DNA from: Panax quinquefolius
Lineage: Eukaryota > Streptophyta > Magnoliopsida > Apiales > Araliaceae
Direction of reading: 5' to 3'
Assembly (NCBI GenBank): GCA_020205615.1
Contig: CM035151.1
Location: 48,142,849-48,206,848 of the forward strand
Length of the DNA stretch: 64,000 bases
Each line of letters starts with the position of its first letter. Within the stretch, counting starts at the first letter, position 1. The position numbers and the translations under genes are program-made. The notes beneath the pieces were generated by a model that was not told the DNA's origin, did no database searches, and saw only the letters and a program-made list of their open reading frames with translations. Shown one piece after another: positions 1-11,106 of this stretch.

Positions 1-1000
1 AGATTAACCAAATCTGCTCATTTCTTCCGATCGGAGACTTATTCCCTTGAACGCCTTGCTAGTATGTATGTAAATGAGATTGTGAGGTTGCATGGCATGC
101 CCAGTATCCATAGTTTGGATCATGACCCAAGATTCACTTCAAGATTTTGGGTTAGCTTGCAAAAAGCTATGGGCACGCAATTTGCGATTTAGTTTGGCTT
201 ACCATCCTCAAACGGATGGGCAATCGAAAGGACTACTCAAACTCTTGAAGATATATTAAAACTCTGTGTCCTAGATTTCAAAGGAAGTTGGGATAAGTAC
301 TTGCCATTGGTGGAATTCTCATACAACAATAGTTATTAAACAAATATAGGCATGGTTCCATTCGAAGCATTATATGGACAAAAATGTCGTTCTCCAATAT
401 GTTGGGATGAGGTGGGTGAAGTAACATTGTTGGGACCCGAGTTAGTACGTATGACTAATGATTCGACAATGTATACAAACGGCACAAGATCGACAAAAGA
501 GTTATGCGGATCTTCATCGAAAGGACGTGGAATTTAGTGTAGGGGATCATGTATTATTGCGAGTTGCTCCATGGAAGGGAGTTACAGGATTTGGGAAGAG
601 AGGAAAGCTCAATCCATGATTTATTGGTCCATTTCAAATTCTTGACCGAGTAGGAAATGTAGCCTATAGACTTTCGTTACCTCCAAGTATGTCTCGTGTT
701 CATAATGTGTTTCATATATCTCATATTTCAGTAAATATGTGAAAGACCCGAACCACGTTATTGAGTTAGAACCGGACGAGATAGTAGAAGACTTAACGTA
801 TGAGGAGGTACTGTCAAGATCTTGGATAGGAAGGAGCATGTCCTACGCTAAGAGAAGGTCATACCACAAGTTAAAGTTTTGGAGGAATCATGCTATAGAG
901 GAAATGACCCAGGAATTGGAAAGCGGAAATGAAAGCGAGGTATCCTCACCTTTTGAAACACCAGTGCGTCGTCGTCAATTTCGAGGACGAAATTTCATAA
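1..1000 (+). pseudogene. Gyp1 pol, integrase core end and chromodomain-like tail (broken)
   Basis: Translated pieces match the end of a gypsy integrase. They include a region resembling [12 protein letters not shown] near 110-150 (frameshifted), a degraded block before the catalytic glutamate near 200-230, then [19 protein letters not shown] and LLGPELVRM at about 355-450. The tail at 740-1000 has [11 protein letters not shown] and [12 protein letters not shown], which resemble the chromodomain-like end of Tekay/Del chromoviruses. The proper frame ends NFEDEIS with a TAA at 998-1000. Several frameshifts and in-frame stops show it is not functional. Integrase would join the cDNA to the host chromosome, and the chromodomain is thought to steer it to heterochromatin. 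Confidence 0.85.
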
Positions 1001-1010
1001 GGAGGGAGGT
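1001..1010 (+). other. Polypurine tract of Gyp1
   Basis: GGAGGGAGGT lies between the pol stop and the TG that opens the 3' LTR. This is the expected place for the primer of plus-strand DNA synthesis. Confidence 0.8.
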
Positions 1011-2272
1011 TGTAAGACCAGAAATTTTTTAAATAAAAGGAATTTCCTTTATTTATTATTTTGAAATAGTAAGGGTTGATTTGATTAATGTGGTTAGTTA
1101 TGGGTAAAATGCATAAATATTTCAAAATAAGCAAGTGGTTATAAAATATTCATTTTTGTCGGAATATTCGTTTGGTCGTGGAATATTCGTGATCTTTGTG
1201 GAATATTCGTTTGGTCGTGGAATATTCGATCTTTTGTCGGGAATATTCGTTAACATGCAGTAGCGACCATGTGTGGGCCCCATAACTTGAAAGCGATTGG
1301 ATGAGGAAAACGACAAATATATATAAGTTGGTTAAAAATAACAGCGTAGTTATTACAGATTAAGACTTGGAATACCCGGTGGTTAAAATACGATGTCTGG
1401 CGTGGTTGCAAAGATGTACCACGCAGTATTACGCATTATTGTTGAATTATTGATCCTTACGTGAAGGCACTACTCAATAATTTTCACATGATGAGTTACT
1501 TGTTCAATATTTTATTTTATTGATTCAATAATTGCTTTGCGTTGATATTTTATATTATTGTTGTTCAATAATTGTCATTTTACGATATTTCCCATTATCG
1601 GATCAATAATTCATATTATTTGAATAATATTATTAGATAACATTATTGGCAATGTCTAGAAAGTTCTGCTCTAAGGAGAGGTTTGGTCACCTAATTGCGC
1701 GCGATGAGGAGAGATCCTTATTGAAAGCCCCTCTTTCACGAGGAGCGACTGGTTGTCATAAATGTGATTACGTAATATTATTTGTGAATAATTAATTATT
1801 GATTCATATGATAAGGAAATATTTATTTTATATGAATATAAATGATGGATTTATTTATGTGGTTATTAATGAAGGAATTAATGTTGAGGTGTTTTATCAG
1901 TATTTTATCGGATTGGAGGTGTTAAAAATCAAATCAGGGGTTTTGAGATATATTGCGGGGTTATAATTTTTAATCCGACCGTTGGATTGTGGTAATTTTG
2001 GGTATGTTATACATACATAAGTTGAGTATATGTCCACAAATTTTGAACCGTTAAAAATGCACGAATGATTTGTTGTGAATTTTAAGAGGTGTCGGATTCG
2101 GAAATTAGGTTTATAATTGATTTTGGTGGAAAATTCTAGAATTGAGTGGGCCCCACTTGTGGTTGGTGAAGAAATGTGCTGAATTTTATTTCAAATGTGG
2201 TGGGTGGCAATAGTAGCGGTAAAAGCCATCGGTGTAGCAGGTCAAGTCTCGCTTGGCTTGGCTAACATTTTC

Positions 2273-2282
2273 CTATAAATAG
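2273..2282 (+). promoter_or_regulatory. TATA box of the Gyp1 LTR
   Basis: CTATAAATAG is followed by a CT-rich stretch with TCTCTTTCTCTC, a usual setting for plant pol II starts. The same box stands at the matching place in every gypsy LTR of the window. Confidence 0.75.
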
Positions 2283-2452
2283 AGGGCTAAGTTAGAATTG
2301 AAAATCACACCGAAAAACAAAGTTTTCTCTTTCTCTCTATATATTATTGGCGTATTTTGTGAGTATTTAGATACTTTGAGAGTTCTTTATTCAAAGACAA
2401 GTTTCATTCAAAGATCACTTCCGACCTTTCCTTCCGGGTCTTCGATTCTTTG

Positions 2453-2460
2453 AGGTAAGG
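2453..2460 (+). other. Splice-donor-like site in the Gyp1 LTR
   Basis: AG|GTAAGG lies about 180 bp after the TATA box. Equivalent sites occur at the same place in the other gypsy LTRs: Gyp2 23517; Gyp3 27114 and 49139; Gyp4 31632 and 37448; Gyp5 38500 and 46020; Gyp6 57940. In the Gyp6 3' LTR it reads GC rather than GT (51075). Splicing itself is inferred. Confidence 0.5.
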
Positions 2461-2556
2461 ATGTTATTTTCTTCTCAAATGATATTAATTCTTCAATATC
2501 ATTATCTTTGAAATATTGGTTGGTACTTTTATCAAATTTGGAACTTTTTATGTCGG

Positions 2557-2640
2557 GGTTACTATTCATGAGTTACTATTCACGAGTTACTATTCATGAG
2601 TTACTATTCACGAGTTACTATTCACGAGTACTATTCATGA
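2557..2640 (+). repeat. 14 bp tandem repeat, unit like GAGTTACTATTCAC
   Basis: About six near-copies of GAGTTACTATTCAC/TG follow one another. Related LTRs carry fewer or differently arranged copies: about 31490-31530 (three), 37275-37345 (five or six), 50930-50975 and 57770-57835 (two or three, more diverged). Confidence 0.85.
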
Positions 2641-2987
2641 AGCGTGAAAATGTTTTTTTGGAATTTCTATCTTTTGGTGTCGAGTTACTATTCACGTATC
2701 TGGCCTTATTCACGTATACTGACTATTCATTCACGAATCTGGCACTATTCAATTTAAAAATGAAAATTTTTCTTTTCGTCTAAAATATCTATTCGGATAC
2801 TAGCTTTGATTGTATCCATGTTTTGATCATTCTTGAATTTTACTTCACTATGATTATTTATGAAGTATTTTTGAACTTCGGATTGTTTAAAAGTACGAAT
2901 CCATAATATTTGTCATTTTGTTTCACCGGATTCGTTCTTTAAAAGTATTTTCATCATCCTCGGTCTTAAATGATGATAGTATTGAAT

Positions 2988-3275
2988 ATCTTTGGCACAG
3001 TAGTGCAAAGATGAATGATTTCAAGAATATCTTTGGCTGTAGTGCAAAGATGAATGATTTCTGAAGAATATCTTTGGCTTTGTAGTGCAAAGATGAGCGG
3101 TGTTTAAATGAACATGACCGATCGATGAATATCTTTAGCCTTTAGTGCAAAGATGAACAGTGTTGAGATGAACATGATGGATTGATGAATATCTTTGGCC
3201 TTTAGTGCAAAGATGAGCAGTGTTGAGATGAACATGACCGATTGATGAATATCTTTGGCTGTAGAGTGCAAAGAT
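2988..3275 (+). repeat. Hairpin array, stems ATCTTTG/CAAAGAT
   Basis: Six units each contain ATCTTTG, a loop like GCCTTTAGTG or GCTGTAGTG, then CAAAGAT. The first spans 2988-3012 and the last 3251-3275. Units are spaced 40-60 bp apart. Sister gypsy LTRs carry the same loop with altered stems that still pair (see findings). Confidence 0.8.
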
Positions 3276-3844
3276 GAATATTTGATTTGAGATGAATATT
3301 GATTGATGTTACGAGGATAAAATATTGATGATGGATTTGTTAAATTCATAGATTATAGTAGATTTCATTCTCTACGTAACTCTTCTAAGAATTATTATTT
3401 TCGCTGCGAATATTGATCTGAAACTTGTTGTCTATTGTATTCTATAAGATTTTTCCCTGTTGAAGACTAACGATAATTTGTTGTATATTATCTTAGTCAT
3501 AGTATTCTTTACTGGGCTAGTTGAGCTCACCCTTTTCCTTGTTGTTCCATTTTCTTCTCAGGAGGCGAGAATGTAGCGAGTACTAGTCGGGGTATGGAAT
3601 GAAGGTTCTAGAGAGAGTTGTTTAGTAGTCCTCACCATTTTTGTAAAATAATGTATCAATAATTATGATGGGGATTTATTTGCGTGTGGATATTGTCTAG
3701 AAGACAATATTATATTTAAACTCACAGTATATATTGTCGTATTTCACACGACATTTGTATTATTGAAGTTGTAGTTTGTTTCTTGTACCATGTATTTGGC
3801 AACTCATAATGGGTGTTGTGTATACCTATTTTGGGGGCGTCACA

Positions 3845-4906
3845 GTAATTCTATGTCTTATATTTAATTGGGACATTGTATGGTGGAAGGATTAAATTGT
3901 ACGGTAACTATTTACTCAAAGGTTCTTTATGATTAATGTTGAAATCTATATTATCCGGAAAGTTGTTGATCATTAGGAGAGCTTATCCCTATTGTAGAAT
4001 AAATATTATTTATTTAAATAAATTAATTATTTAATTTATTTATTTAAATAAGATTAGAATTGTTCTAATTGATTTATTCACAACCGGTTTAATATGGAGA
4101 ACCTAAAGGGTCACACCATAAAAGGAAGAATAATTATTTAAGAAGTTAATGGCATAATCGTAATAATATATATGTATATTTAATTTAATCTATGGTGATA
4201 GAATAAATTAAATAGCTTAATATTTATTATTTAATATTTTAGAAATATTAAATATAAATTAATAAGAGGAGTCTTATTAATATTATTACAATTATTGTTA
4301 TTTTAATTTCTAAAAGAGTTTAGGAATTAATTTAATATAAGTACTCTCATTTATTCCTAATAGATTAGGAGGGAAAATTAATTAAAGGAGTTTAATTAAT
4401 TATCCCTAATAAGATTAGGGAGCCCATTTAATTAAAAGAGTTTAATTAAATAATACCTTATTTTCATAGGGTTACTTGATATCTATATAAGAAGAGTCTT
4501 ATATCAGATATCAAAAATACGTTATTTCAATTGTTGGAGAGTACACTCTTTTTCTATAGAGATAGAAAAACTAGGGTTTAGCCAACCACCCATTTTCTTG
4601 AATCTTTATTATTCCTTGGTGGATCACCTCTAGAGGCCAAACACTTGGGTGGCTAACGTTGATCAAAAGAAGGAACCAAACCCGGTGGATTCAAGTTGAA
4701 CGCGAAAAAGATTGGAGGTGAACTTGTACCTGAGGAAGCTCGGATCTTCAAGGGTATGTTTCTTATTCATCTTTTTCGTCTAATTAATAATTGTGCATAA
4801 AGGGTGATCCGGGTATATGGTTTGTAAAAATTTTAAACTCTGATTTTTACACGTTTCTGCTTATTTTTGCAATTTGATTGCGTTCATGAATATTACAAAC
4901 CTAACA
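3845..4906 (+). repeat. LTR fragment of the CopB copia family (+ orientation)
   Basis: This is homologous to the reverse complement of the CopB LTRs: same GTGATCCGGGTATATGG block, same GCCTCTAGAGG region and same terminal CAAACCTAACA. Its start was displaced by Gyp1, so the upstream part lies left of the window. It keeps the canonical CA end, whereas both CopB LTRs end ATA at this position. No primer site follows it, so it is either a solo LTR or the end of a 3' LTR. Confidence 0.85.
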
Positions 4907-6104
4907 ACCCAAATAAACCCCCATGGTGGAGTTCCACTTCCAAGTTTCTACAATAAAAAAACCATACACATGAATTAAAAAATATAGTTTCTACAATATT
5001 CTCTTTGAAGAAAAATATGCATTTGTATATAATTTATAGAAACCTCAGTTAATCACATTAAGATTATAAACCCCAATCACATTTAAGGTGCATTCCAACT
5101 TTCATAGAAGTTAGCTAATAGAAATTCAAGCAAAAGAATTGAGAAGTGATCCCAATAAATACTGGTATGTGAAACAAATTTGGCACAATCATAAAAAAAC
5201 TAAAAATTCCAAAAGACAAATCTTGGGTGGAGTTCCACTAACAATAATCTACAGTAAAGTAAAATGTTTGACTAGGGAACAAAAAGACAGTCCACAGATA
5301 ACATAAGGACCACAACAAGTTAATAACAAAATAACAAACAACAATAGACTACAGACAGGTTGATTTTTATATTTATAATGACAGCAGACAAGAGAAGAGC
5401 ATTAAATCAACGACAATAGACATGTGAAAGTAGAATAAAGGGTGCACAATAGACAGATAAAGGGGCATAAAGAGGCGAAAAAAAAGGGGAATAAAGTCAG
5501 ATTTTGAGACACTTACACCATTTGCCCACCACAGAGTGCTTTCAGACCCTTTAATTAGCTAAAGAATGACCGGTACAAACTTCCAATTTGACGAAAGTAA
5601 GAAACCCAAGGTTTTCCTTTGTGCATGTGAGAGGTTCAGAGAAAGCGACAGATGAGAGTGAGCGAGCGAGATAGAATGAAATAGAGACTGAGACTTAGTC
5701 GATCTAGGTTTTGTTTTAATTTGGGAGAAATTCTTTGTTCACTTATAAATGATAATCCTTGCCAAAATAAAACAGCTAACCCGTGGTGCTCGGGTAGTCA
5801 TTGGGTTGAAATTTGGAGTTGGATGTCTGGTGATCGAATCTCAGCAGCAACAAAATTTTTGGTTCAAGTCCAATATTCGCCAAGTCATATATGCCACATG
5901 TAAAATAAAAATAAAAATAAAAATATACACGTCAGATATGCCACGTGAGTAAGTCAACGCATATCTGGCAACAGGGGCTCGAAGTCCAATTTTTTTTAAA
6001 GAAAAGGGTTCAAAATGCGTTGACCAAAAGAAAAGGGCTCAATACCCAAAAACCCCTATAGTTCAGTGGCCACATTTGCATTTTACCCTAAGTGTGTGAG
6101 TGTG
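4907..6104. other. Unassigned spacer; possible gene-derived or DNA-transposon sequence
   Basis: No protein domain is recognised. A motif GGTGGAGTTCCACT appears twice (about 4923 and 5228). A GA-rich stretch at 5640-5700 looks like a plant 5' untranslated region. The open frame at 5721-5903 (60 codons) has no recognisable similarity. GGTTCAAGTCC at 5861 fits a pol III B-box, but no convincing A-box was found. The last 60 bases resemble a DNA-transposon end (separate entry). Confidence 0.4.
6035..6093 (-). mobile_element. Possible terminal inverted repeat of a Mutator-like DNA transposon
   Basis: Read on the minus strand, the segment opens AGGGTAAAATGCAAATGTGG and continues to a GAACTATAGGGGTTTTTGGG stretch. 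This resembles the end style of many plant Mutator-like elements. The partner end and a target duplication were not found by eye, so this is tentative. Confidence 0.3.
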
Positions 6105-6109
6105 TGTTC
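6105..6109. repeat. TSD of CopA, left copy (TGTTC)
   Basis: TGTTC directly precedes the TGTAAG end of CopA and recurs at 22361-22365 directly after its ...CCAACA end. Confidence 0.93.
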
Positions 6110-7086
6110 TGTAAGTTCTGTAAACATAGTATAATTTAATATACAATAACAAAGTTAATTAAATTTAGTTAAGCAAATCAGATTTAGAAAATTTATTGTA
6201 CTTGAAAAAATCTGAATCTAGAAAAATGAAGATAAATAAATTCAAGTCCTTTGAATTCACAAAGTCTCCTTGAAGTAAATTTATTCCATCACTGATGCTA
6301 AAGGATTTATTGAATAATTACTTTCCAAGATAAAACGGATTTTCAATTCTTAATTAGTAGCACTTCAAAATTAAGAATTCTTCGAATGCAATTTCTATGT
6401 TCTATACTGAACCTTACTGTGATGATGAATGAGATGAATGAAAAAAAAATACTGGGAATGAATGAAGAAAAAATATACTGCAAAGTGCAAACACAAACTG
6501 CAGAACGGGAGTGAATGAAATCTGCAGAACGGGGAAATAGACTTATGTTAGAATATGTTCCCAGATAGACTATTTATAGAATATTTTCATGACTGATCAG
6601 ATGGGATATGACCGTTGGCGCATCCATTCGTCAAAATGACATAGTATCCGTGATGATAATAAACTAAAAAGATTTTGTCCAAAAAATTATATATCACGAC
6701 TGACCCAACCCGGACCGACCGCTTGATCGGTCGACGGCGCGCGCGTGGGCTCAAACCAAGCCTTGGCTAGGTCCTCTCCCTTACACACAAGTGGGGTGCC
6801 CCTTGGGACCGTTCCCATTGTGCAAATATCCCATATATAAATTCTTCACCTTTCCCTCAAACTTTCTACGTGGGACAAGTCAAGTTACAACATTTCAAGT
6901 AGGTGACTTTGGAGTCAATTTCTCATTCAGTTCTTAATGGATTTGAACAATTAAGTATACCATGTTATACTCCTCGTGGAGGAAAACACATTGGTGCATG
7001 GACCCGATATTTTCGGAGTATGGGTCCCACATTAAATTAAGCCTCAAAATGCTCTAATATTTATTTTTTCAAACCCATTTCCAACA
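6110..7086 (-). repeat. CopA 3' LTR (977 bp)
   Basis: On the minus strand it begins TGTTGGAAATGGG and ends CAGAACTTACA. It aligns along its length with 21397-22360. It contains a GC-rich patch with GGCGCGCGCGTG near 6737, which is also present but altered in the other LTR. Confidence 0.92.
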
Positions 7087-7100
7087 ATCCGCCACATGAA
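7087..7100 (-). other. Polypurine tract of CopA
   Basis: On the minus strand CATGTGGCGGAT directly precedes TGTTGG of the 3' LTR. This is the normal position and composition for a copia polypurine tract. Confidence 0.65.
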
Positions 7101-7693
7101 TGTAAAATTGACTTTACAACATGAAAAAAAAATATATTATGAATATACAGACACTAGTTTGAGTACATGAGAAAAGATACTTCCTCGGGTTAAGTAGCCT
7201 AGTGGCTTTAAACTTGCCCTAGTAAAATCTATCGGATTTACTTGGCTAATAAGTAGACTTGATGTCTTTGAACTGTCAACTTTTCGTGTAAACCAAGATA
7301 ATGGAATTCACAAAATATCGGTTCTCACGTTTGTGTTCATTTTGGCCTTGAAACACCTCTTGGTTCCGTGAGTATATTAGAGAATTCAGCCTTCAAAATT
7401 CTCACAGAAGTGCCCCCCTTCATATTCACGTAGGTGACTTCTATCAAGAGTATCTTGCAATACCCCACTTGAATGTATTTCAAGATATAAAAGTCATTAA
7501 AAGTGTAACTTATCTTGATTCTCGCAGCAGATGTGCATTGTCTCATCATAGGAATGGTTATGAGTAATTATCTCCTCAGTGCTTTACTGAGTACTACATA
7601 GTTTGGTTTGCCCATTAAACCTAGATCTTAGGATCTCCAGTCAACTATATTAATGGGTTGTCACTATGATGACTCTTATTTAAACAATAGGCT

Positions 7694-8394
7694 TTAAACC
7701 CATTTCCTTCGATGAACTTCCACTTTCTCTCTTGTTAAACCTTTCGTAAGCGGATCCACAGTATTATCTTTTGACTTTATATGGTCAATTGAGATAATTC
7801 CATTTGAGAGCAACTGTCTAATGGTATTATGTCTTCGTCGTATATGGCGTGACTTACCGTTATATAGATGACTCTGTGCTCTTTCAATTGCAGATTGGCT
7901 ATCACAGTTTATACATATAGCTAGCACAGGTCTTAACCAATTTAGAATATCCTCTAAGAAATTACGAAGCCACTCTGCTTCTTCTCCAACTTTGTCTAAA
8001 GCAATGAATTCTGATTCCATTGTAGACCTTACACTACACGTTTGTTTTGAGGATTTCCAAGATACCACTGCACTTCCAAGGGTAAAGACATATCCACTTG
8101 TGGATTTCAAGTTTTTATTATCAGATATCTAATTAGCATCACTATATCCTTCCAATACTACTGGATATCTTGTATAGTGCAGTCCATAATTTTGAGTATG
8201 TTTTAAATATTCTAAAACTCTCAAAATAGCTTCCTAGTGATCTTTTCCTGGATTACTCGTATACCGACTTAGCTTACTTACCGAATAAGCTATATCTGGT
8301 CCAATACAGTTCATGATATACATTAAACTTCATATTATACGAGAATATTATAATTGAGATATGTTATCACCTTCATTTTTTGCTAGACGAAGAT
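7694..8394 (-). pseudogene. CopA pol: RNase H domain (frameshifted)
   Basis: The 138-codon open stretch at 7694-8110 reads [20 protein letters not shown], then [20 protein letters not shown], then [12 protein letters not shown], all hallmarks of the copia RNase H that degrades RNA in RNA:DNA hybrids. Upstream, 8111-8394 encodes the rest of the domain in shifted frames; the EGYSDAN segment near 8130 is readable. It joins the RT piece through further frame changes. Confidence 0.85.
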
Positions 8395-9201
8395 TTATAT
8401 CAACTGGGGTCTTATTAGAATTATATTATACTTATTAAAATTTTCAAGTATTTTTTCAATGTAATGAGTTTGTGATAATATAATTCCATCAGATGTTCTA
8501 GGAATCTTGATTCCTAATATTATATCAGCAACCCCTAAGTCTTTCATATCAAATCTATTTGCCATCATACGTTTGGCAGAGTTGATAATTTCATTATTGC
8601 TACCCATGATTAACATATCATCCACATAAAGACAAACAATGACATATTCCTTTTGAGTGCTTTTGACATAAACACATTTGTCATACTCATTGATTTTAAA
8701 TCCATTTGATCGATAACATAACATTATCAAATTTCTCATGCCATTGTTTTGGTGCTTGTTTCAATCCATACAAGGATTTAACAAGTTTGCATACCTTCAT
8801 CTCTTGTCCAGGAGCAATAAAACCTTTAGGTTGTTCCATATATATTTTTTCATCTAATTCACCATTTAAGAATACAGTTTTTACATCCATTTGATGTATT
8901 TCAAGTCTATTTAATGATGCTATTGCTATTAGCATTTGAATAGATGTAATTCTTGTAACTGGTAAATAAGTGTCGAAATAATCCAATCCTTCCCTTTGTC
9001 TATAGCCTTTAACAACAAGCCTTGCTTTATATTTATCAATTGAACCATCAACTTTCATCTTCTTTTTGAATGTCCATTTATACCCTAAGGGTTTGGAACT
9101 AGGTGGAAGGTCCACCAATTCCCATATATGATTTTGCATAATGGATTCAACTTCATTGTTAATTGCTTCTTTCCAATGAGAAGCATCTGGAGAGGATATT
9201 G
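8395..9201 (-). pseudogene. CopA pol: reverse transcriptase domain (frameshifted)
   Basis: Two overlapping open stretches cover the copia RT. 8696-9139 has YKWTFKKKMKVDG, KARLVVKGYRQREGLDYFDT, QMDVKTVFLNGEL and SLYGLKQAPKQWHEKFD. 8395-8739 has VIVCLYVDDMLIMGSN with the catalytic YVDD intact. A frameshift near 8700-8740 separates them. The domain begins just left of the CopB insertion, which cut it from the integrase-RT linker now at 18415. Confidence 0.9.
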
Positions 9202-9206
9202 CTTCC
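9202..9206. repeat. TSD of CopB, left copy (CTTCC)
   Basis: CTTCC abuts the left end of CopB and recurs at 18410-18414 directly after its right end. Joining the flanks restores the CopA pol reading. Confidence 0.93.
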
Positions 9207-11093
9207 TATTAGGTTTGTAATATTCAAGAACGCAATCAAATTGCAAAAATTAAGCGGAAGCGTGTAAAATCAGAGTTTAAAAAATTTTACAAACCATATA
9301 CCCGGATCACCCTTTATGCATAATTATTAATTAAACGAAAAGATAAAGAATAAAATCATACCCTTGAAGATCGAGCTTCCTCAGGTATAAGTTCACCTCC
9401 AAATCCTTTCGCGTTCAACTTGAATCCACTGGGTTTGGTTCCTTCCTTTGATCAACGTTAGCCACCCATATGTTTGGCCTCTAGAGGTGATCCACCAAGG
9501 AAGAAGAAAATTCAAGAAGAAGGGTGGTTGGCTAAACCCTAGTTTTTCTATCTCTATAGAAAAAGCGTACTCTCCCAACAAATTGGAATTATTACGTAGT
9601 TGTCAAAGTCAACAACCCCCTAACACCCATAATAAGACTCCTCTTATTAATAGATGTGGGCAACCCACCTTAACAATTAAGGAATTGAGTTTTATTTAAT
9701 TAATTAAATTCTTTTAATTAATTAAGCTCCCTAATCTTATTAGAGATAATTAATTAAACTTTTTTAATTAATTTAACCTCCTAATCTTATTAGAAATAAA
9801 TGAGAGTACTTATATTAAATTAATTCCTAAACTCTTTTAGAAATTAAAATAATAATAATTGTAATAATATTAATAAGACTCCTCTTATTAATTTATATTT
9901 AATATTTCTAAAATATTAAATAATAAATATTAAGCTATTTAATTTATTCTATCACCATAGATTAAATTAAATATACATAACATATTATTACGATTATGCC
10001 ATTAACTTCTTGAATAATTATTCTTCCTTTTATGGTGTGACCCTTTAGGTTCTCCATATTAAACCGGTTGTGAATAAATCAATTAGAACAATTCTAATCT
10101 TATTTAAATAAATAAATTAAACAATTAATTTATTTAAATAAATAATATTTATTCTACATAGGGATAAGCCTCCCTAACGATCAACGACTTTCCAGGATAA
10201 TATAGATTTCAACATTAATCATAAAAGAACCTTTGAGTAAATAGTTACCGTACAATTCAATCCTTCCACCATCTGATGTCCCAATTAAATATAAGACATG
10301 GAATTCTTTATCAAGTCTTATTTTATTTAATTATATGTATTTCGATACTTAAATGCACAACTCAAATAATGCAAATTAGAAACTCCTTTCTAATTTCATT
10401 CGCTTTATGGCCAAGGACTACTTGGGTTGTCATTTATCGAATCACATAGGACATTTCTCTTCTTTTATTAGAAGTGGTAGATTCTTTATTGATCATACAT
10501 TATCTCCATGTACAACTTATTATACCCAAGCATACCCTTTGATATACCCTAAGGGTCTTAAGGAATAAGTCAAAGTATAACTCATCATACATAAGATACT
10601 ATGATGATCTCAAGTCCAAGGATGACTTGTACTACTATCACTACAGAATTCTTATTGACGAGCAAATAAAACTCCATTAGGTATTCCTTAGCAAGCCACG
10701 TTCGGTGAACTTATTCTCTAATAAGCACCTACATACTTGCTTTAGTGTCTCCACACAAATGATCATGAGATCAATCATCCTCATCCAATGAGCAAGTAGC
10801 GCGATTTACCAATCTATCCGGATTCACTAATCCCCAATTTAGTAATCCAATGATTGGGAACTATTTTAGTTTTAAGCTTTCTAAGAATTTAGATCTCATT
10901 AGAATGATCATCATCATTATTCTAAAAGCATTGCTTAAAACTATGGGTTTATCACATATTATAAAAACAAAGATCATGTAGATAATTAAAAGCCTTTAAT
11001 AAATTAATACTTTTTATTAATAAATGAATAAGATTGTTACAAAGTATATGCTTTATCATCAAACATGATTGTCTTGTGTGCATACTACTTTCA
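9207..11093 (-). repeat. CopB 3' LTR (1887 bp)
   Basis: On the minus strand it starts TGAAAGTAGTATGC and ends CAAACCTAATA. The usual terminal CA reads TA in both CopB LTRs, unlike the relative at 3845-4906. It contains many short perfect inverted repeats with CT-rich loops, for example TTAATAAGA-CTCC-TCTTATTAA. A TATA box is not clear. An 83-codon open frame at 9448-9699 on the plus strand is a chance frame. Confidence 0.92.
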
Positions 11094-11106
11094 ATCTCCC
11101 ACTTGC
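11094..11106 (-). other. Polypurine tract of CopB
   Basis: On the minus strand GCAAGTGGGAGAT stands directly before the TGAAAG start of the 3' LTR. Confidence 0.75.

Larger units (their letters stand above)
1..3844 (+). mobile_element. Gyp1: 3' part of a Ty3/gypsy LTR retrotransposon
   Basis: The left edge of the window cuts this element inside the integrase. What remains is the integrase core end, the chromodomain-like tail, a polypurine tract and a complete 3' LTR. The LTR starts TGTAAGACC and ends GGGGGCGTCACA. The sequence resuming at 3845 is homologous to the CopB LTR family, so Gyp1 jumped into an older copia LTR. The expected 5 bp duplication on this side would be GTAAT (3845-3849); the other copy lies outside the window. 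Confidence 0.93.
1011..3844 (+). repeat. Gyp1 3' LTR (2834 bp)
   Basis: The ends are TGTAAGACC and GGGCGTCACA. It holds, in order: a run of GGAATATTCG-type repeats (about 1145-1260), a CTATAAATAG box at 2273, a splice-donor-like GAG|GTAAGG at 2455, a 14 bp tandem repeat (2557-2640), a hairpin array (2988-3275), and a terminal part resembling U5. The same blocks in the same order occur in the Gyp4 and Gyp6 LTRs, so these three form one family. Confidence 0.92.

Noticed and set aside
2988..3275. CRISPR-like regular repeats
   Set aside because: Units are imperfect, spacers are related to one another, the context is a plant LTR, and there are no cas genes.
5820..5872. SINE or tRNA-like pol III promoter
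   Set aside because: A B-box match (GGTTCAAGTCC) is present, but no convincing A-box, poly-A tail or target duplication.
5721..5952. Overlapping 60- and 67-codon frames as a host gene
   Set aside because: Two frames in the same stretch, no recognisable similarity, and no splice or stop context to support a gene.
9448..9699. 83-codon frame, repeated identically at 16763-17014
   Set aside because: Both copies lie at the same place in the two CopB LTRs and reflect LTR identity, not coding selection.
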